Both the position numbers and the translations under genes were made by a program. From Mesorhizobium mediterraneum (GTDB lineage Bacteria; Pseudomonadota; Alphaproteobacteria; Rhizobiales; Rhizobiaceae): a stretch of 64,000 nt of DNA. The stretch's first letter is position 1; the number at the start of each line of letters is the position of its first letter. The notes under the pieces are model-generated. The model ran no database searches. It saw only the letters and a program-made list of their open reading frames with translations, and was not told the origin of the DNA. The DNA lies in contig NZ_NPKI01000015.1 of NCBI RefSeq assembly GCF_002284565.1, positions 815,566 through 879,565 on the forward strand, given 5' to 3'. This document shows positions 18,143-27,089 of the stretch, one piece after another.

Positions 18143-20008
18143 TCAGGCGATCTTTTCTTCCATCATCTGCTTGCCGCGAGGCACACGGATTTCCTCGATG
18201 AAATCCTGCATATCCCGGGACGGCGCCTTGGTGAGAAGGCTGACGATGATCATCACGGCGAAGCCCACCGGCAGACCAAAGGCCGCCGACGAAATGTTCT
18301 TCACGCCCCACCACAGTTCCATATTGGGCGTCGCCTTGTCGAAGTCGGCGCCGTACTGCGTCATGACGAGATAGAAGATGGTGATGCCGAAGCCAGCGAT
18401 CATGCCGGCGACAGCGCCAGCCGAATTGGCCCGCTTCCACCAAACGCCGAGCACCAGGGCTGGGAAGAGCCCGCCGGCTGCAAGCGAGAACGCCCACGAC
18501 ACCATCGACAGGATGTCCGACGGCTTGGTCGATGCGACGTAAGCAGCCAGCACCGCGACCATAACCAGCAAGATGCGCGACACGATCAGACGCCGCGACG
18601 TCGGCGCGTTCTGGTCGATCATCTTGTAGTAGATGTCGTGGCTGAGCGCGTTGGCGATGGCCAGCAGCAGGCCGTCCGCCGTCGACAGCGCGGCGGCAAG
18701 ACCACCGGCGGCGACGAGGCCCGAGATGACGTAAGGCATGCCGGCCATTTCCGGCGTGGCCAGCACGATCATGTCGGCGTTGAGGTTGATATCGGCAAAC
18801 GAAAGTGCCGTCACGCCCTTTTCGGCGCAGGCCGCGACGATCGCCGCGGTGTCTGTCGCCGCCTTGCCGCAGATCTGCACGAGCGTATTGTCGGCGGCGG
18901 CCCAGCGCATCATCCATCCGGCTTTCTCGCCGATGTTTTCAGGCGTCAGGCCCGACGCCACCAGGTCGAGCATCGTCCACTTGGCGAACGCCGCATAGGC
19001 GGGCGCCGTGAAGTAGAGGATGAAGATGAACAGCAGCGACCAAGCGACCGAGACGCGCGCCTCACGCACCGACGGGGTGGTGAAGTATCGCATCAGGACG
19101 TGCGGCAGTGACGCCGTTCCGACCATCAGGCAGAGGATCAGCAGGAAGTAGTTCTTGGCATCATAGCCACCATGCACGAATGGCGTGATGTGGTGCACCG
19201 TGATGCCCTGCGCCGTCTCAAGCGCGGTGATGTTCGCCAGCGCCTGGCCCTGCATCAATTGCGGGATCGGCACGCCGGTCTTCACCGTCGACATCCAGAT
19301 GACAGGGATGAGATAGGCGATGATCAGCACGATGTACTGTGCGACCTGCGTCCAGGTGACGGCGCGCATGCCGCCGAGCATCGAGCAGACCAGAATGCCG
19401 GCGAGGCCGACATAGACTGCGACGTTGAAGTCGATTCCCAGGAAGCGGGCCGAGATCAGCCCGGTGCCGAAAATCTGCGCGACCACATAGGTGAACGAGC
19501 AGGAGAACAGAACGACCACGCCGATCAGACGGGCAAGATTGCCGCCATAGCGCGCCGACAGGAAGTCGGGAACCGTGTAGGCGCCGAACTTGCGCAGATA
19601 GGGTGCAACGAGGATGGCCACGAGCACGTAGCCGCCGGTCCAGCCGAGCACGAAGCCGAGGCCGTCATAGCCGAGCAGGTAGAGCGAACCGGCCATACCG
19701 ATGAAGGAAGCCGCCGACATCCAATCGGCGCCGGTCGCCATGCCGTTGTAGAGCGCCGGCACGCGACGCCCGGCGACGTAATATTCGCCGACATGCATGG
19801 TGCGGCTCAGGACGCCGATCACCGCATAGATGACGATGGTAAAGCCCATGAACAGGTAGCCGATTACAACGTTTTCGACACCCAGGGCGCTCAAGATAGC
19901 CATCAGGATGATGAAGGCTATGAAGCCGCCGGTGTAGATGCCGTAGATGCGGCCGAGGTTGGAGGTGAAATCGCCTCCGCCTGCCGTAGTCGCTGTCGTG
20001 TTAGCCAT
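18143..20008 (-). CDS. Sodium:solute symporter family protein (ActP/VC_2705-like)
   Basis: Inner-membrane cation-coupled transporter of 621 residues, SSS family, with about 13 hydrophobic segments. Family landmarks are YYVAGRRVPALYNGMATGADWMSAASFIGMAG near residue 65, GGMRAVTWTQVAQY in the middle and GLAAALSTADGLLLAIANALSHD later. The subfamily that pairs with a DUF4212 protein (VC_2705 type) probably carries acetate or another short carboxylate. I start at the ATG at 20008, preceded by GGGGGGA; an ATG at 20026 would overlap the upstream gene. The DUF4212 gene ends 14 bases upstream and is the presumed partner. A clear terminator follows. Confidence 0.92.
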   Translation of the reverse strand: MANTTATTAGGGDFTSNLGRIYGIYTGGFIAFIILMAILSALGVENVVIGYLFMGFTIVIYAVIGVLSRTMHVGEYYVAGRRVPALYNGMATGADWMSAASFIGMAGSLYLLGYDGLGFVLGWTGGYVLVAILVAPYLRKFGAYTVPDFLSARYGGNLARLIGVVVLFSCSFTYVVAQIFGTGLISARFLGIDFNVAVYVGLAGILVCSMLGGMRAVTWTQVAQYIVLIIAYLIPVIWMSTVKTGVPIPQLMQGQALANITALETAQGITVHHITPFVHGGYDAKNYFLLILCLMVGTASLPHVLMRYFTTPSVREARVSVAWSLLFIFILYFTAPAYAAFAKWTMLDLVASGLTPENIGEKAGWMMRWAAADNTLVQICGKAATDTAAIVAACAEKGVTALSFADINLNADMIVLATPEMAGMPYVISGLVAAGGLAAALSTADGLLLAIANALSHDIYYKMIDQNAPTSRRLIVSRILLVMVAVLAAYVASTKPSDILSMVSWAFSLAAGGLFPALVLGVWWKRANSAGAVAGMIAGFGITIFYLVMTQYGADFDKATPNMELWWGVKNISSAAFGLPVGFAVMIIVSLLTKAPSRDMQDFIEEIRVPRGKQMMEEKIA

Positions 20009-20022
20009 TGAAGTCCCCCCAA

Positions 20023-20277
20023 TCATTCTTCATTGACATGATGCTCTTCGTCGATCGCGTTCTGGCGCCGTGCGAACCAGAACAGCATGACGACGAAGGC
20101 GATGAGCGAGCCCTGAGCGGCCATGTAGAAACCGAGCGGAAAGCCAAAAATGACGATGGTGTTGAGTTGCTCCACGAACATGTGGATGACGTAACCGAAG
20201 AACACCCACAGTCCCAGCATGACGAACATGAGACTCTTGGTCTTGTTCCAATAACTTACGCGGTCTGGCGTCGCCAT
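20023..20277 (-). CDS. DUF4212 small membrane subunit of the symporter
   Basis: Protein of 84 residues with two membrane segments (about 17-36 and 46-68) and an acidic C-terminus. YWNKTKSLMFVMLGLWVFFGYV and FPLGFYMAAQGSLIAFVVMLFWFARR are the standard halves of the DUF4212 family. These proteins are almost always encoded directly before a VC_2705-type symporter, in the same way that DUF485 accompanies ActP, and are thought to be accessory subunits. The first gene of the operon. Confidence 0.9.
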   Translation of the reverse strand: MATPDRVSYWNKTKSLMFVMLGLWVFFGYVIHMFVEQLNTIVIFGFPLGFYMAAQGSLIAFVVMLFWFARRQNAIDEEHHVNEE

Positions 20278-20579
20278 AGCGTTGAACCTCCCTTGGTTGG
20301 CAGCTTGCGAACCGTCTCGAGCGCAAGGCGCCGTTTAAAGCTTGCCTCTTCCGCTAGCGCGGAAGTCCTCCGGCATATGTTGCGGCCAGGTATAGAAACA
20401 GCCGACCGTAACTTTATAGGAGTAACACTTCTTGCCGCTGCTGTTCATACGACTTTAGAATCGGTGGGAGGACTGGAGAATCGGTGAGAGGAACTTGGTG
20501 CGTAAGAGGGCTGGCGGTGCGGCGTGGCGGAGGCTAAACGGTTAACATCGGTTGGAAACAAAACCGAAGGGAGAGCGCC
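20278..20579. other. Divergent intergenic region between symporter operon and hypothetical gene
   Basis: No gene is evident. It holds a hairpin CTTCCGC-TAGC-GCGGAAG (20348-20365) and a 20-bp imperfect tandem repeat (AGAATCGGTGGGAGGACTGG then AGAATCGGTGAGAGGAACTT, 20456-20495). Both lie where promoters of the two flanking operons should be, so they may be regulatory, but no regulator is identified. Confidence 0.5.
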
Positions 20580-21212
20580 ATGGGCCTGCTGAACGATTTG
20601 TTGCCCGAGTTCCTGCGCAAGCCGCAGCCGATCGGCAGCGTCGGCGAACTGGCTGACTTCATGGATTCGCGCGCCGCCTTCCTGGCGCAGAAAAGCATCG
20701 TCGAGTTCTGCCGCGTCAGGGCAGGGGTCTACTGGCAGAAGCTGTTCAGCGAGAAGGAGTTCCAGGCGGCGCTCAACCATTCACGCTGGCGCGCCTACCC
20801 TGCGTGCTATGCCATCGTGGCGGAAATGGTGGAGGGCGCGCTGCGCGAAACTGCCGGCTTGCGCCAGCGGGGTCTGCCGGCGGCGCTGGAAAAAGTGGCC
20901 CTGGCAAGCTTCTCCAAATATGCCGTTCCGGAGGGCTCGCCCCCCACTTTCTGGGAGGACGCCGCCGAGCTCACACGTCAGCGCCTCGCCGCCACGCAGA
21001 TCGGCCCGCCGCGGCCGGTGCGCGAAATCCCCGAGCCGCTGGCGCGCACGGTTTTCGAGATGGTCCCGATCCACCCCAATCTCCTGACCAACGACTACGA
21101 CTACATTTTCAACTTCCTGAGAATGAATCTGCTGCGCGCGAATGAGGATTTCCTTGAGCAGGCTGACCGCAGCGCCCTCGTCGATGAACTGCTTGGCGCC
21201 GCGCGCATCTGA
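20580..21212 (+). CDS. Conserved-looking hypothetical protein, 210 residues
   Basis: Soluble protein with no signal peptide or membrane segment and with the GC-rich codon use of its neighbours. The GAAGGGAG ribosome-binding site fits the ATG at 20580. It begins MGLLNDLLPEFLRKPQPIGSVGELADFMDSRAAFLAQKS and is rich in helix-forming residues with many Arg and Ala. I do not recognise a family. It stands alone between two leftward operons and converges with the exonuclease/DUF294 gene. A CAAGGC/GCCTTG hairpin at 21235-21256 lies between the two stops. Confidence 0.65.
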   Translation: MGLLNDLLPEFLRKPQPIGSVGELADFMDSRAAFLAQKSIVEFCRVRAGVYWQKLFSEKEFQAALNHSRWRAYPACYAIVAEMVEGALRETAGLRQRGLPAALEKVALASFSKYAVPEGSPPTFWEDAAELTRQRLAATQIGPPRPVREIPEPLARTVFEMVPIHPNLLTNDYDYIFNFLRMNLLRANEDFLEQADRSALVDELLGAARI

Positions 21213-21276
21213 GCTTTGTTCCTGCGCCGATATCCAAGGCTTCGCCTTCGGCCTTGCACCGTCCAAGCGCCGGCGG

Positions 21277-23406
21277 TTATGCGAACATCAGGTCCCGCAT
21301 CAGGTCGGGTGCCGACTGAAGGCGCTTGATGAGGCTCTTGAGCTCTATTTGCTGCTCGCGCGTCAGGGCATTGATCTCGATGCGGTTGGATACCGGTATA
21401 CCGGCGTAGATGTCATGCGTCTGCTGGCCGAGCAGCAAGCCGATCAGCATGGCGTGGCCAGCCAGCATCGCCTTCATGTCGCGCTCGCCGCCAATGTCCA
21501 GCGCGATCAGTTTCTCGAGCCGGGCACGTGTGCTCCGCTCACGGATGCCGTGGCGAATTGCAAGCGTGCGTGCGGTCGCGACGATCGGAAAAAGGCCATG
21601 CGTCTTGATGTCCAGCCGGCCATTTTCAAGCTGAAAGCCGCCAAAAACAGTGAAGGGATTGCCGGTTGTCATCTGCTCGCCGAGAAGCTTCGCGAACACC
21701 GGTTCGGCGTGGCCACGCTCATACGCATATTCGATGAACTGCGCGGCCAGCGTCGTGTCGCCGTGAACCGGCCGCAGGTCATAGACGATGTCGACGTTGA
21801 GCAGGTCCTCCGGCCGTAGGCGGCGAACCCAATCTTCGACGCGCCCCTTCCAGGTGTCGAGACTTCCGCGGAATGGGGCATTCGCGGCCATTACCCCGCC
21901 TTTGCAATACGGCACACCGGAAATGTCGAGCATGTCGGCGAGCTTGGCACCGAGAATTTTGAACCAGCGGTCTTCGGGCCCGTCCGGCTCGCCTTCTGCG
22001 AAGACGATTGCGTTGTCCTGGTCCGGGGCCATCAGGCTTTCGCCACGGCCGCCTGAGCCGAGCACGAGCGTGGCATAGGCGCAGGGCGGCGGGCCGTGGC
22101 CTTCGATTTGAATCTGCTGTTCCGCAAGCACGGCGGCGCGGCGGGTAAGCGAGCAAAGTTCGTCGCTGATGATTTCCGCCACCACGCGTGGGTCGATCGC
22201 TTCGCCGATGAGCGAACGCACCACGCCCGGCAGCATCGACCAGGTGGCCGCCAGTTCGGCGGCGTCCTTGGCATGCTCGATCGTGTCGTCGAGATCGATG
22301 GCAGCGGCGGCGCGGAGCCTCAGCAGGTCACGCGACGAAAGCACGCCGACCAGCATGCCGCCGTCATCGCGGACGGCGAGGTGGCGGACTTTCAGCCGAT
22401 CCATGCGGCCGATCGCCCGATAAGCGAAGGCGGCGGCGCGGATGCTTATCAGCGGTCGCGTTGCGATGCTTGCGACCGGCATGTCAAAGGCGCGCTCGGC
22501 GTCGGACGATATGCGGCGCAGCAGGTCACGCTCGGTAACGATGCCATAGTCCTCAATCGGCTGATCCGGCGCTCCTCGGTCGGACACGAGGACCGAACTG
22601 ATCTTGCGCTTCACCATGAGGTCGATGACCTGCCTTGTCGGCTTAGTCGACTTCACCACGACCGGCGGGCCGCTCATCAGGCTGCCGACGCGATGGCGAT
22701 AGGCATAGGGATCAACCGGCTGAAACGCGGGAGCCTGGGGTCGCGACACCGGCTCGGCCCAGCCGGCGCGATGGCCGGCTTCGAGAGCGTCCGAAAGGGC
22801 AAGGCAGGCGACCTCTGCCTCTCCGAGTGTTCGGATGTTGCGCTTGCGCAACTCCGGAATCAGCGCGGCAAAGATGTCTCCCGCCGCGATCGCATCGCCC
22901 AGAGCCGAATGGCGGCCAACTATCTCCAGGCGAAGCCAGGCGGCGATCGTTTCCAGCGAATGGTCTGCCAGATTGGGATTTGCTATGGTTGCAAGAAGCC
23001 GGACGCACAGCGCCCGAGGCTTTTTCCAGGGCAAACGGGCGCGTCGGCATTCGCGCTCCCATACCGCCAGATCGAAGCCGATCGAGTGGCCGACGAGGAT
23101 GCGGTCGCCGACGAACTCCTGGAATTGCGCCCATGCGTCCAGGAAGGTCCCGGCCCCGTCAACATCGGCATCCGTGATGCCGTGGACGAGCGAGACCTCG
23201 GACGGAATCGCTTCGCCGGGATCGATGAGGAGATCGAGCTGACGTTCCCGGACGACCTTGCCATGCGCGATGCCGACCGCGCCGATCTGGATCACGCGTG
23301 CCTTTGTGGCGTCGGGCCCGGTTGTTTCGGTGTCGACGGCCGCAGCCGCAATTGCTATCAGCGGTGTCGCGCCGGTCGCCGGCTTCAATTTCGTCCCTTT
23401 CGGCAT
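21277..23406 (-). CDS. Exonuclease-CBS-DUF294 nucleotidyltransferase fusion protein
   Basis: Protein of about 709 residues joining three modules. Residues about 18-175 are a DnaQ-like DEDDh exonuclease: AAAVDTETTG (Asp25, Glu27), GHSIGFDLAVWERE, and HSALGDAIAAGDIF. Residues about 245-365 are a CBS pair (SGPPVVVKSTKPTRQVIDLM and IVTERDLLRRIS; VGVLSSRDLLRLR). Residues about 395-700 are the DUF294 nucleotidyltransferase and its C-terminal domain, with GSGGRGESLMAPDQDNAIV as the catalytic GS...DxD pattern of GlnD-like enzymes. CBS pairs usually sense adenylates. In other proteobacteria these modules are often separate genes beside DUF4212/symporter genes, as here. The start may be the ATG at 23406 or 23418; frame is open to 23589 but without recognisable sequence. 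Confidence 0.85.
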   Translation of the reverse strand: MPKGTKLKPATGATPLIAIAAAAVDTETTGPDATKARVIQIGAVGIAHGKVVRERQLDLLIDPGEAIPSEVSLVHGITDADVDGAGTFLDAWAQFQEFVGDRILVGHSIGFDLAVWERECRRARLPWKKPRALCVRLLATIANPNLADHSLETIAAWLRLEIVGRHSALGDAIAAGDIFAALIPELRKRNIRTLGEAEVACLALSDALEAGHRAGWAEPVSRPQAPAFQPVDPYAYRHRVGSLMSGPPVVVKSTKPTRQVIDLMVKRKISSVLVSDRGAPDQPIEDYGIVTERDLLRRISSDAERAFDMPVASIATRPLISIRAAAFAYRAIGRMDRLKVRHLAVRDDGGMLVGVLSSRDLLRLRAAAAIDLDDTIEHAKDAAELAATWSMLPGVVRSLIGEAIDPRVVAEIISDELCSLTRRAAVLAEQQIQIEGHGPPPCAYATLVLGSGGRGESLMAPDQDNAIVFAEGEPDGPEDRWFKILGAKLADMLDISGVPYCKGGVMAANAPFRGSLDTWKGRVEDWVRRLRPEDLLNVDIVYDLRPVHGDTTLAAQFIEYAYERGHAEPVFAKLLGEQMTTGNPFTVFGGFQLENGRLDIKTHGLFPIVATARTLAIRHGIRERSTRARLEKLIALDIGGERDMKAMLAGHAMLIGLLLGQQTHDIYAGIPVSNRIEINALTREQQIELKSLIKRLQSAPDLMRDLMFA

Positions 23407-23859
23407 AGCCGATAGCATTCCTCTGCCGGATGTCCCGGCTTGCCGAGACAGCGCTCTGTCGATGCCGGAAAGGTCGATCTTGCTTGCCCTGCAGCATAGC
23501 CGATCCCGGAGAGAAGCGCTGGCCGCGAAAAGACGTTGAACGCCGCGCAAGTGGAGGGCGGCCGCGATGTCGGCTGTAATGCGCCACAAGCGGTCATTTA
23601 GGTCCTCGCCTATCTTCGACTAGCTCGGGCCGGAAGTGGGACCGATCGCTTCCAGCGGTAATCATAGCAGACATTCAGTCGTGCAGGAGCGAAGTTATTG
23701 GCTGATCGTTGGGGGCCTTTGCCTTCGCTCAGTAGGAACGTCGCTAAGGGGCGAGACGTGACCCTGGTGGCGGCGCAAGGCGGTGGCTGGCGATCTGCCG
23801 GCCTCTGACACTAATCCCGGCCCTGACGGTCAAGAGCTTCTCGACTATGCCAAAGGCGG
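23407..23859. other. Intergenic region without recognisable gene
   Basis: About 450 bases between the exonuclease-fusion start and the flavin monooxygenase stop. The frame of the fusion gene stays open to 23589, so an upstream start is possible, but the added sequence has no recognisable pattern. In the rest I see no gene, repeat or clear hairpin. Confidence 0.5.
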
Positions 23860-25116
23860 TCACGAATGCCTTGCGATATGTTCGACAAGGCGAGGTGCTT
23901 CCTCGGCGATCGCCAAGATGATGCCTGACTTGCGTGTGGAGGCGAAGTCCAGCCCTGCGAAGTAAAGGCCCGGCAGGGCGGCCACGCCATCCGCGTGAAC
24001 AGGCTGTCCCGCGCTGTCGAGCGCACCGGGAAGCCTCATCCAACTGAAATCGCCCCTAAAACCCGTGCACCACACCACGCTCGTTACGCCGGAGCGGGAG
24101 AGATCGAGCGAACCGATCGTCGGGTTCGGCTGACGCATCGCGACCGTCTCCGCCGGGTCGGGCTCCGCAACGGGTGCATCGATCCCGGCGCGGCTGATAT
24201 AGTCGTCGACATGGCGTTTGACATTTTCGGAGGCTTCATCCGCAAAGCGGGCATTCGCTTCGAGATCGTCGGCGAACGAGAGGCTGCCGCCATCCTCGAT
24301 GCCGGTGAGGCGCCCAAGAAGCACGACACCCTGGGCGCTCAGCGCCTGAAGGCTTATCGTATGCATCGACCCGAGCACACCACGCGGCGGGATGCGTCCC
24401 GCAAATCGAATGACTTCCTCCCGGCGCACGTCGAGAAACCCGCTTTCGAGCAGCCAGACCATGATGTCGCGACCCCGGTAGCGCCGTGGGAGCCGTCCGA
24501 CACGACTGGTCGCAAGGAAGACCGTTCGACCCACGTCCGCCAATTCCTCCGCGATCTGAACACCAGATTGGCCGCCTCCGACCACCAGCACCGCTCCATC
24601 GGGCAGATCGGCAGCGCTGCGGTAGCCGGAGGCGTCGATCTGGTGGAGAGCTGGCGACAACGCGGTGGCCCAGACTGGGCGCACCGGACAATTCAGGCTG
24701 CCGCTTGCGACGATCACATTGCGCGCCCAAAGCGTGCCGTGTGAGGTGGTCAGCCGATAGGCGCCATTCTCGTGCGTGAGTTCGCTTACCGCAGTATCCG
24801 GTTCGATCGGCAGCGCGTTGCGCCCGGCGAAATCCTCAAGGAGAGTAACGAACTGATCGCGCGTCAGAGCACCATCCGGATCCGGACCGTCATAGCAATC
24901 ACCCGGCATGACGGTCTGGACGTTGGGAGTATTCATCCGAAATGAATCCCATCGCTGTGTGCGCCAGGTCTCTCCTATGCGGCCCCGCTCCAATACGGCG
25001 TGGCGCAGGCCCCGTCGCGCCAGCCAATAGCTGACACCCAGGCCGGCCCAGCCGGCCCCGATGACGACAGCATCGAGAACATCGCCGCCGTCAGTCATTT
25101 GCTGCGGTGATCTCAT
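23860..25116 (-). CDS. Flavin-containing monooxygenase-like NAD(P)/FAD oxidoreductase
   Basis: Protein of 418 residues with two dinucleotide-binding motifs: AVVIGAGWAGLGVSYWLARRG near the N-terminus for FAD and VLVVGGGQSGVQIAEEL about residue 170 for NAD(P)H. This arrangement is that of the CzcO/flavin-containing monooxygenase group. RIGETWRTQRWDSFRMNTPN is a typical sequence between them. It could oxygenate an amine, sulfide or ketone. I chose the ATG at 25116, preceded by GGGGGG eight bases upstream, instead of the ATG at 25185. It is monocistronic as far as can be seen. Confidence 0.85.
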   Translation of the reverse strand: MRSPQQMTDGGDVLDAVVIGAGWAGLGVSYWLARRGLRHAVLERGRIGETWRTQRWDSFRMNTPNVQTVMPGDCYDGPDPDGALTRDQFVTLLEDFAGRNALPIEPDTAVSELTHENGAYRLTTSHGTLWARNVIVASGSLNCPVRPVWATALSPALHQIDASGYRSAADLPDGAVLVVGGGQSGVQIAEELADVGRTVFLATSRVGRLPRRYRGRDIMVWLLESGFLDVRREEVIRFAGRIPPRGVLGSMHTISLQALSAQGVVLLGRLTGIEDGGSLSFADDLEANARFADEASENVKRHVDDYISRAGIDAPVAEPDPAETVAMRQPNPTIGSLDLSRSGVTSVVWCTGFRGDFSWMRLPGALDSAGQPVHADGVAALPGLYFAGLDFASTRKSGIILAIAEEAPRLVEHIARHS

Positions 25117-25388
25117 AATCGCCCCCCGGCAATCTCGCCAGCCCCGCGCAGCATTAAGCCCTGTCCATGGCAATGAGTCCAGCACCGCCGATTTCCGCCG
25201 CCGGCCGCGTCGATGGCCAAATTTTAGGCTGTGGCGCTCGCAAAGTGCGCCGGTCGGTCCGGAGCTGCGCCCGCACGTCCATCCGAATCCCGGAGGTTCA
25301 CCCGTCCAGGCGGCATATTCGCCTTAAAGTGATTTGATACGGTCGAAGCGCTCGCACATTGTCGGCCAGTTTGTTGCCGAGGCAGCCG

Positions 25389-25634
25389 ATGGACGAGATC
25401 AGGCGGGTTGCTGTGGGATGCATCGGGCGCGCCGTTATGTTCGGATCGCTTGCCATCGGCTGTGTCATGATCGGCTTCTCCTTCAACCCGGTATCCGCCT
25501 TCCGCGCCGGCGCGTTCCTCACGCTGACCATGGTTCTGGCGTTGATGTGGAAAGCCACGACCGCAGGCAGCTTCCTGGTGTCGCTCGTGCTGATGCTGTT
25601 CGGTCTGGAAGCTTACAGGCCGCCCAGCAGATAG
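25389..25634 (+). CDS. Small membrane protein, 81 residues, unknown function
   Basis: Begins MDEIRRVAVGCIGRAVMFGSLAIGCVMIGFSF and has three hydrophobic stretches (about 14-32, 38-52, 56-72) with a positively charged N-terminus, consistent with an inner-membrane protein. GAGG lies eight bases before the ATG at 25389; an earlier ATG at 25359 is in frame. No family is recognised. It is divergent from the flavin monooxygenase. Confidence 0.55.
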   Translation: MDEIRRVAVGCIGRAVMFGSLAIGCVMIGFSFNPVSAFRAGAFLTLTMVLALMWKATTAGSFLVSLVLMLFGLEAYRPPSR

Positions 25635-25841
25635 GAGGCCGCTCCGCCCATCCCCGTCCCTCCGCCTGCAGGAGCCCGGGGTTTTTATCACTTGGCCGAT
25701 CAGGCTCGGAAGCATAGCTCTAAGCAGAAAACAAACCAAATTATCATCATAATTGAGAAAAACATTCTAATAATCGCTGGAAAATAGCACTCGACAAAGT
25801 CTACTGATTTTATAGATTAACCGCCGAAGACGGAGGTCGAT

Positions 25842-25997
25842 ATGTCCTATTTCCAGAACGCCCGGACTGCCCGCAAAGGCCAAAGGCTTGGTTCTGACCA
25901 GACTTGGCGGCCGGCCTATGCAGGCGCCTTTGCCTATCTCGTTTTTGCCCTTGCGTTTGTGTTCACCGGAGCGGTTGTTCTGGGCCTTATCCCTTGA
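25842..25997 (+). CDS. Very small membrane protein, 51 residues
   Basis: Short reading frame with a strong ribosome-binding site (GGAGG, seven bases before the ATG). It begins MSYFQNARTARKGQRLGSDQ, a basic soluble head, and ends with one hydrophobic segment, YAGAFAYLVFALAFVFTGAVVL, then GLIP. Topology would be a single-span inner-membrane peptide with the basic end inside. The region upstream (25730-25830) is AT-rich, as for a strong promoter. Two tandem hairpins follow the stop. Family and function are unknown; the RBS, topology and hairpins together make it likely to be a real gene. Confidence 0.6.
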   Translation: MSYFQNARTARKGQRLGSDQTWRPAYAGAFAYLVFALAFVFTGAVVLGLIP

Positions 25998-26006
25998 CCA
26001 TGAAGT

Positions 26007-26036
26007 CCCGAGCCGTCGGGCCCTGAATGATCAGGG
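26007..26036 (+). terminator. Two abutting hairpins after the 51-residue gene
   Basis: CCCGA-GCCG-TCGGG (26007-26020) is followed directly by CCCTGA-ATGA-TCAGGG (26021-26036), starting ten bases after the stop. There is no T-run. They may protect or end the short transcript. Confidence 0.4.
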
Positions 26037-26134
26037 GGTAGCGACCTGCCGCTTTCAGAATACCGGAGTTGAATGAACCGAATTCAGGTGCGCTTTTGCG
26101 CGCCCGTGATCCCAACGTGATGGAGGAGATGGCA

Positions 26135-27082
26135 ATGCCGATCGAGTTCACGCATGTTCCCGGTAAAACTCACCCCGCCGACTCAACCGTGCCGTTTTTC
26201 TACGATTTCGCGGAAACCGCGACAAAGCTGTCGCTGGTCGAGGACATCGGTTTCCAAAAGATCGTCGTCGACGATCCGGCTGGGCTGCTGACCAATATGG
26301 ATATTGCCGCCCAGGCGCTGAGCCGCACCTCATCTCTGGAGGTCGTTCTCGCACATTGGGCGGGTGTGATCGAGCCGACGGTGGCGGCGCGGCAATTGGC
26401 AGCCCTCGACGCAGAAAGTGGCGGTCGGCTGTCGCTCAGGATGCTCAGCGAGCCGCTGAGCGACGACGATGCCGAGGCACGTCCGGTCGGCCATACGGTC
26501 GTCTGGCAGCGGATCGACGAATATCTGGTGCTGCTGAAGCGGTTATGGTCGAACGACAGGCCGTTCGATCATGAAGGCGCCTTCTACAGCGTCAGGTCCG
26601 GGTATGTGCCGCGCAAGGGACCGCATGGCGCCGACATGACCATCCGCATGGGCGGACAGTCCGGAACGGCCCTCAGGGTCGCCGGGCGGCATGCCGATGT
26701 CTTCGAGCTGACGCCAGGTTCGCTCGACGAGATCCGGCAGCTGATGGAGCGGGTGCGCAGTGCCGCCGCCGAACACGGCCGGGCCGGCAAGCTGCGTTTC
26801 GCGCTTCCCGTCAGGATCCGTTCGGAGGACAACGCCGCCTGTCAGAAGGCGGTCGAAATTGCCGGGCCTCCGGCGCAGGTCGCGCTGGCGCTGCTTCCTT
26901 ACGCGGCCTTGGGAATCCAGGAATTCATGATCGTTGGCGTCGACAGGCCACGCGAAATCGCGACGGCTGGCCGCGAGGTGATCGCGCTGTTGCGCAACTC
27001 GGTGGCGCGTCGCGAGGCCGATGCCCCGCAGCCCGAGGCGTTTGCGTCCCGCGTGGTCCGGGAAACACGTGCCGCAGGCTGA
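26135..27082 (+). CDS. Luciferase-like flavin-dependent monooxygenase
   Basis: TIM-barrel protein of 315 residues in the bacterial luciferase/LLM superfamily, which uses reduced FMN or F420 supplied by a separate reductase. Supporting segments are FAETATKLSLVEDIGFQKIVVDDP near the N-terminus, the SLRMLSEPLSDDDA and WQRIDEYLVLLKRLW region, FDHEGAFYSV and the C-terminal YAALGIQEFMIVGVDRP. It most resembles alkanesulfonate/nitrilotriacetate-type members. I chose the ATG at 26135, six bases after GGAGGAG; in-frame starts at 26069 (TTG), 26120 and 26129 are less well placed. It converges on the GYD gene of the LacI-linked operon, eight bases away. The substrate is unknown. Confidence 0.82.
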   Translation: MPIEFTHVPGKTHPADSTVPFFYDFAETATKLSLVEDIGFQKIVVDDPAGLLTNMDIAAQALSRTSSLEVVLAHWAGVIEPTVAARQLAALDAESGGRLSLRMLSEPLSDDDAEARPVGHTVVWQRIDEYLVLLKRLWSNDRPFDHEGAFYSVRSGYVPRKGPHGADMTIRMGGQSGTALRVAGRHADVFELTPGSLDEIRQLMERVRSAAAEHGRAGKLRFALPVRIRSEDNAACQKAVEIAGPPAQVALALLPYAALGIQEFMIVGVDRPREIATAGREVIALLRNSVARREADAPQPEAFASRVVRETRAAG

Positions 27083-27089
27083 ACGCTGG

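Noticed and set aside
23407..23589. N-terminal extension of the exonuclease-CBS-DUF294 protein
   Set aside because: The extra 61 residues are Arg/Ala-rich with no exonuclease motif; the start at 23406 or 23418 places the first catalytic strand near the N-terminus, as usual.
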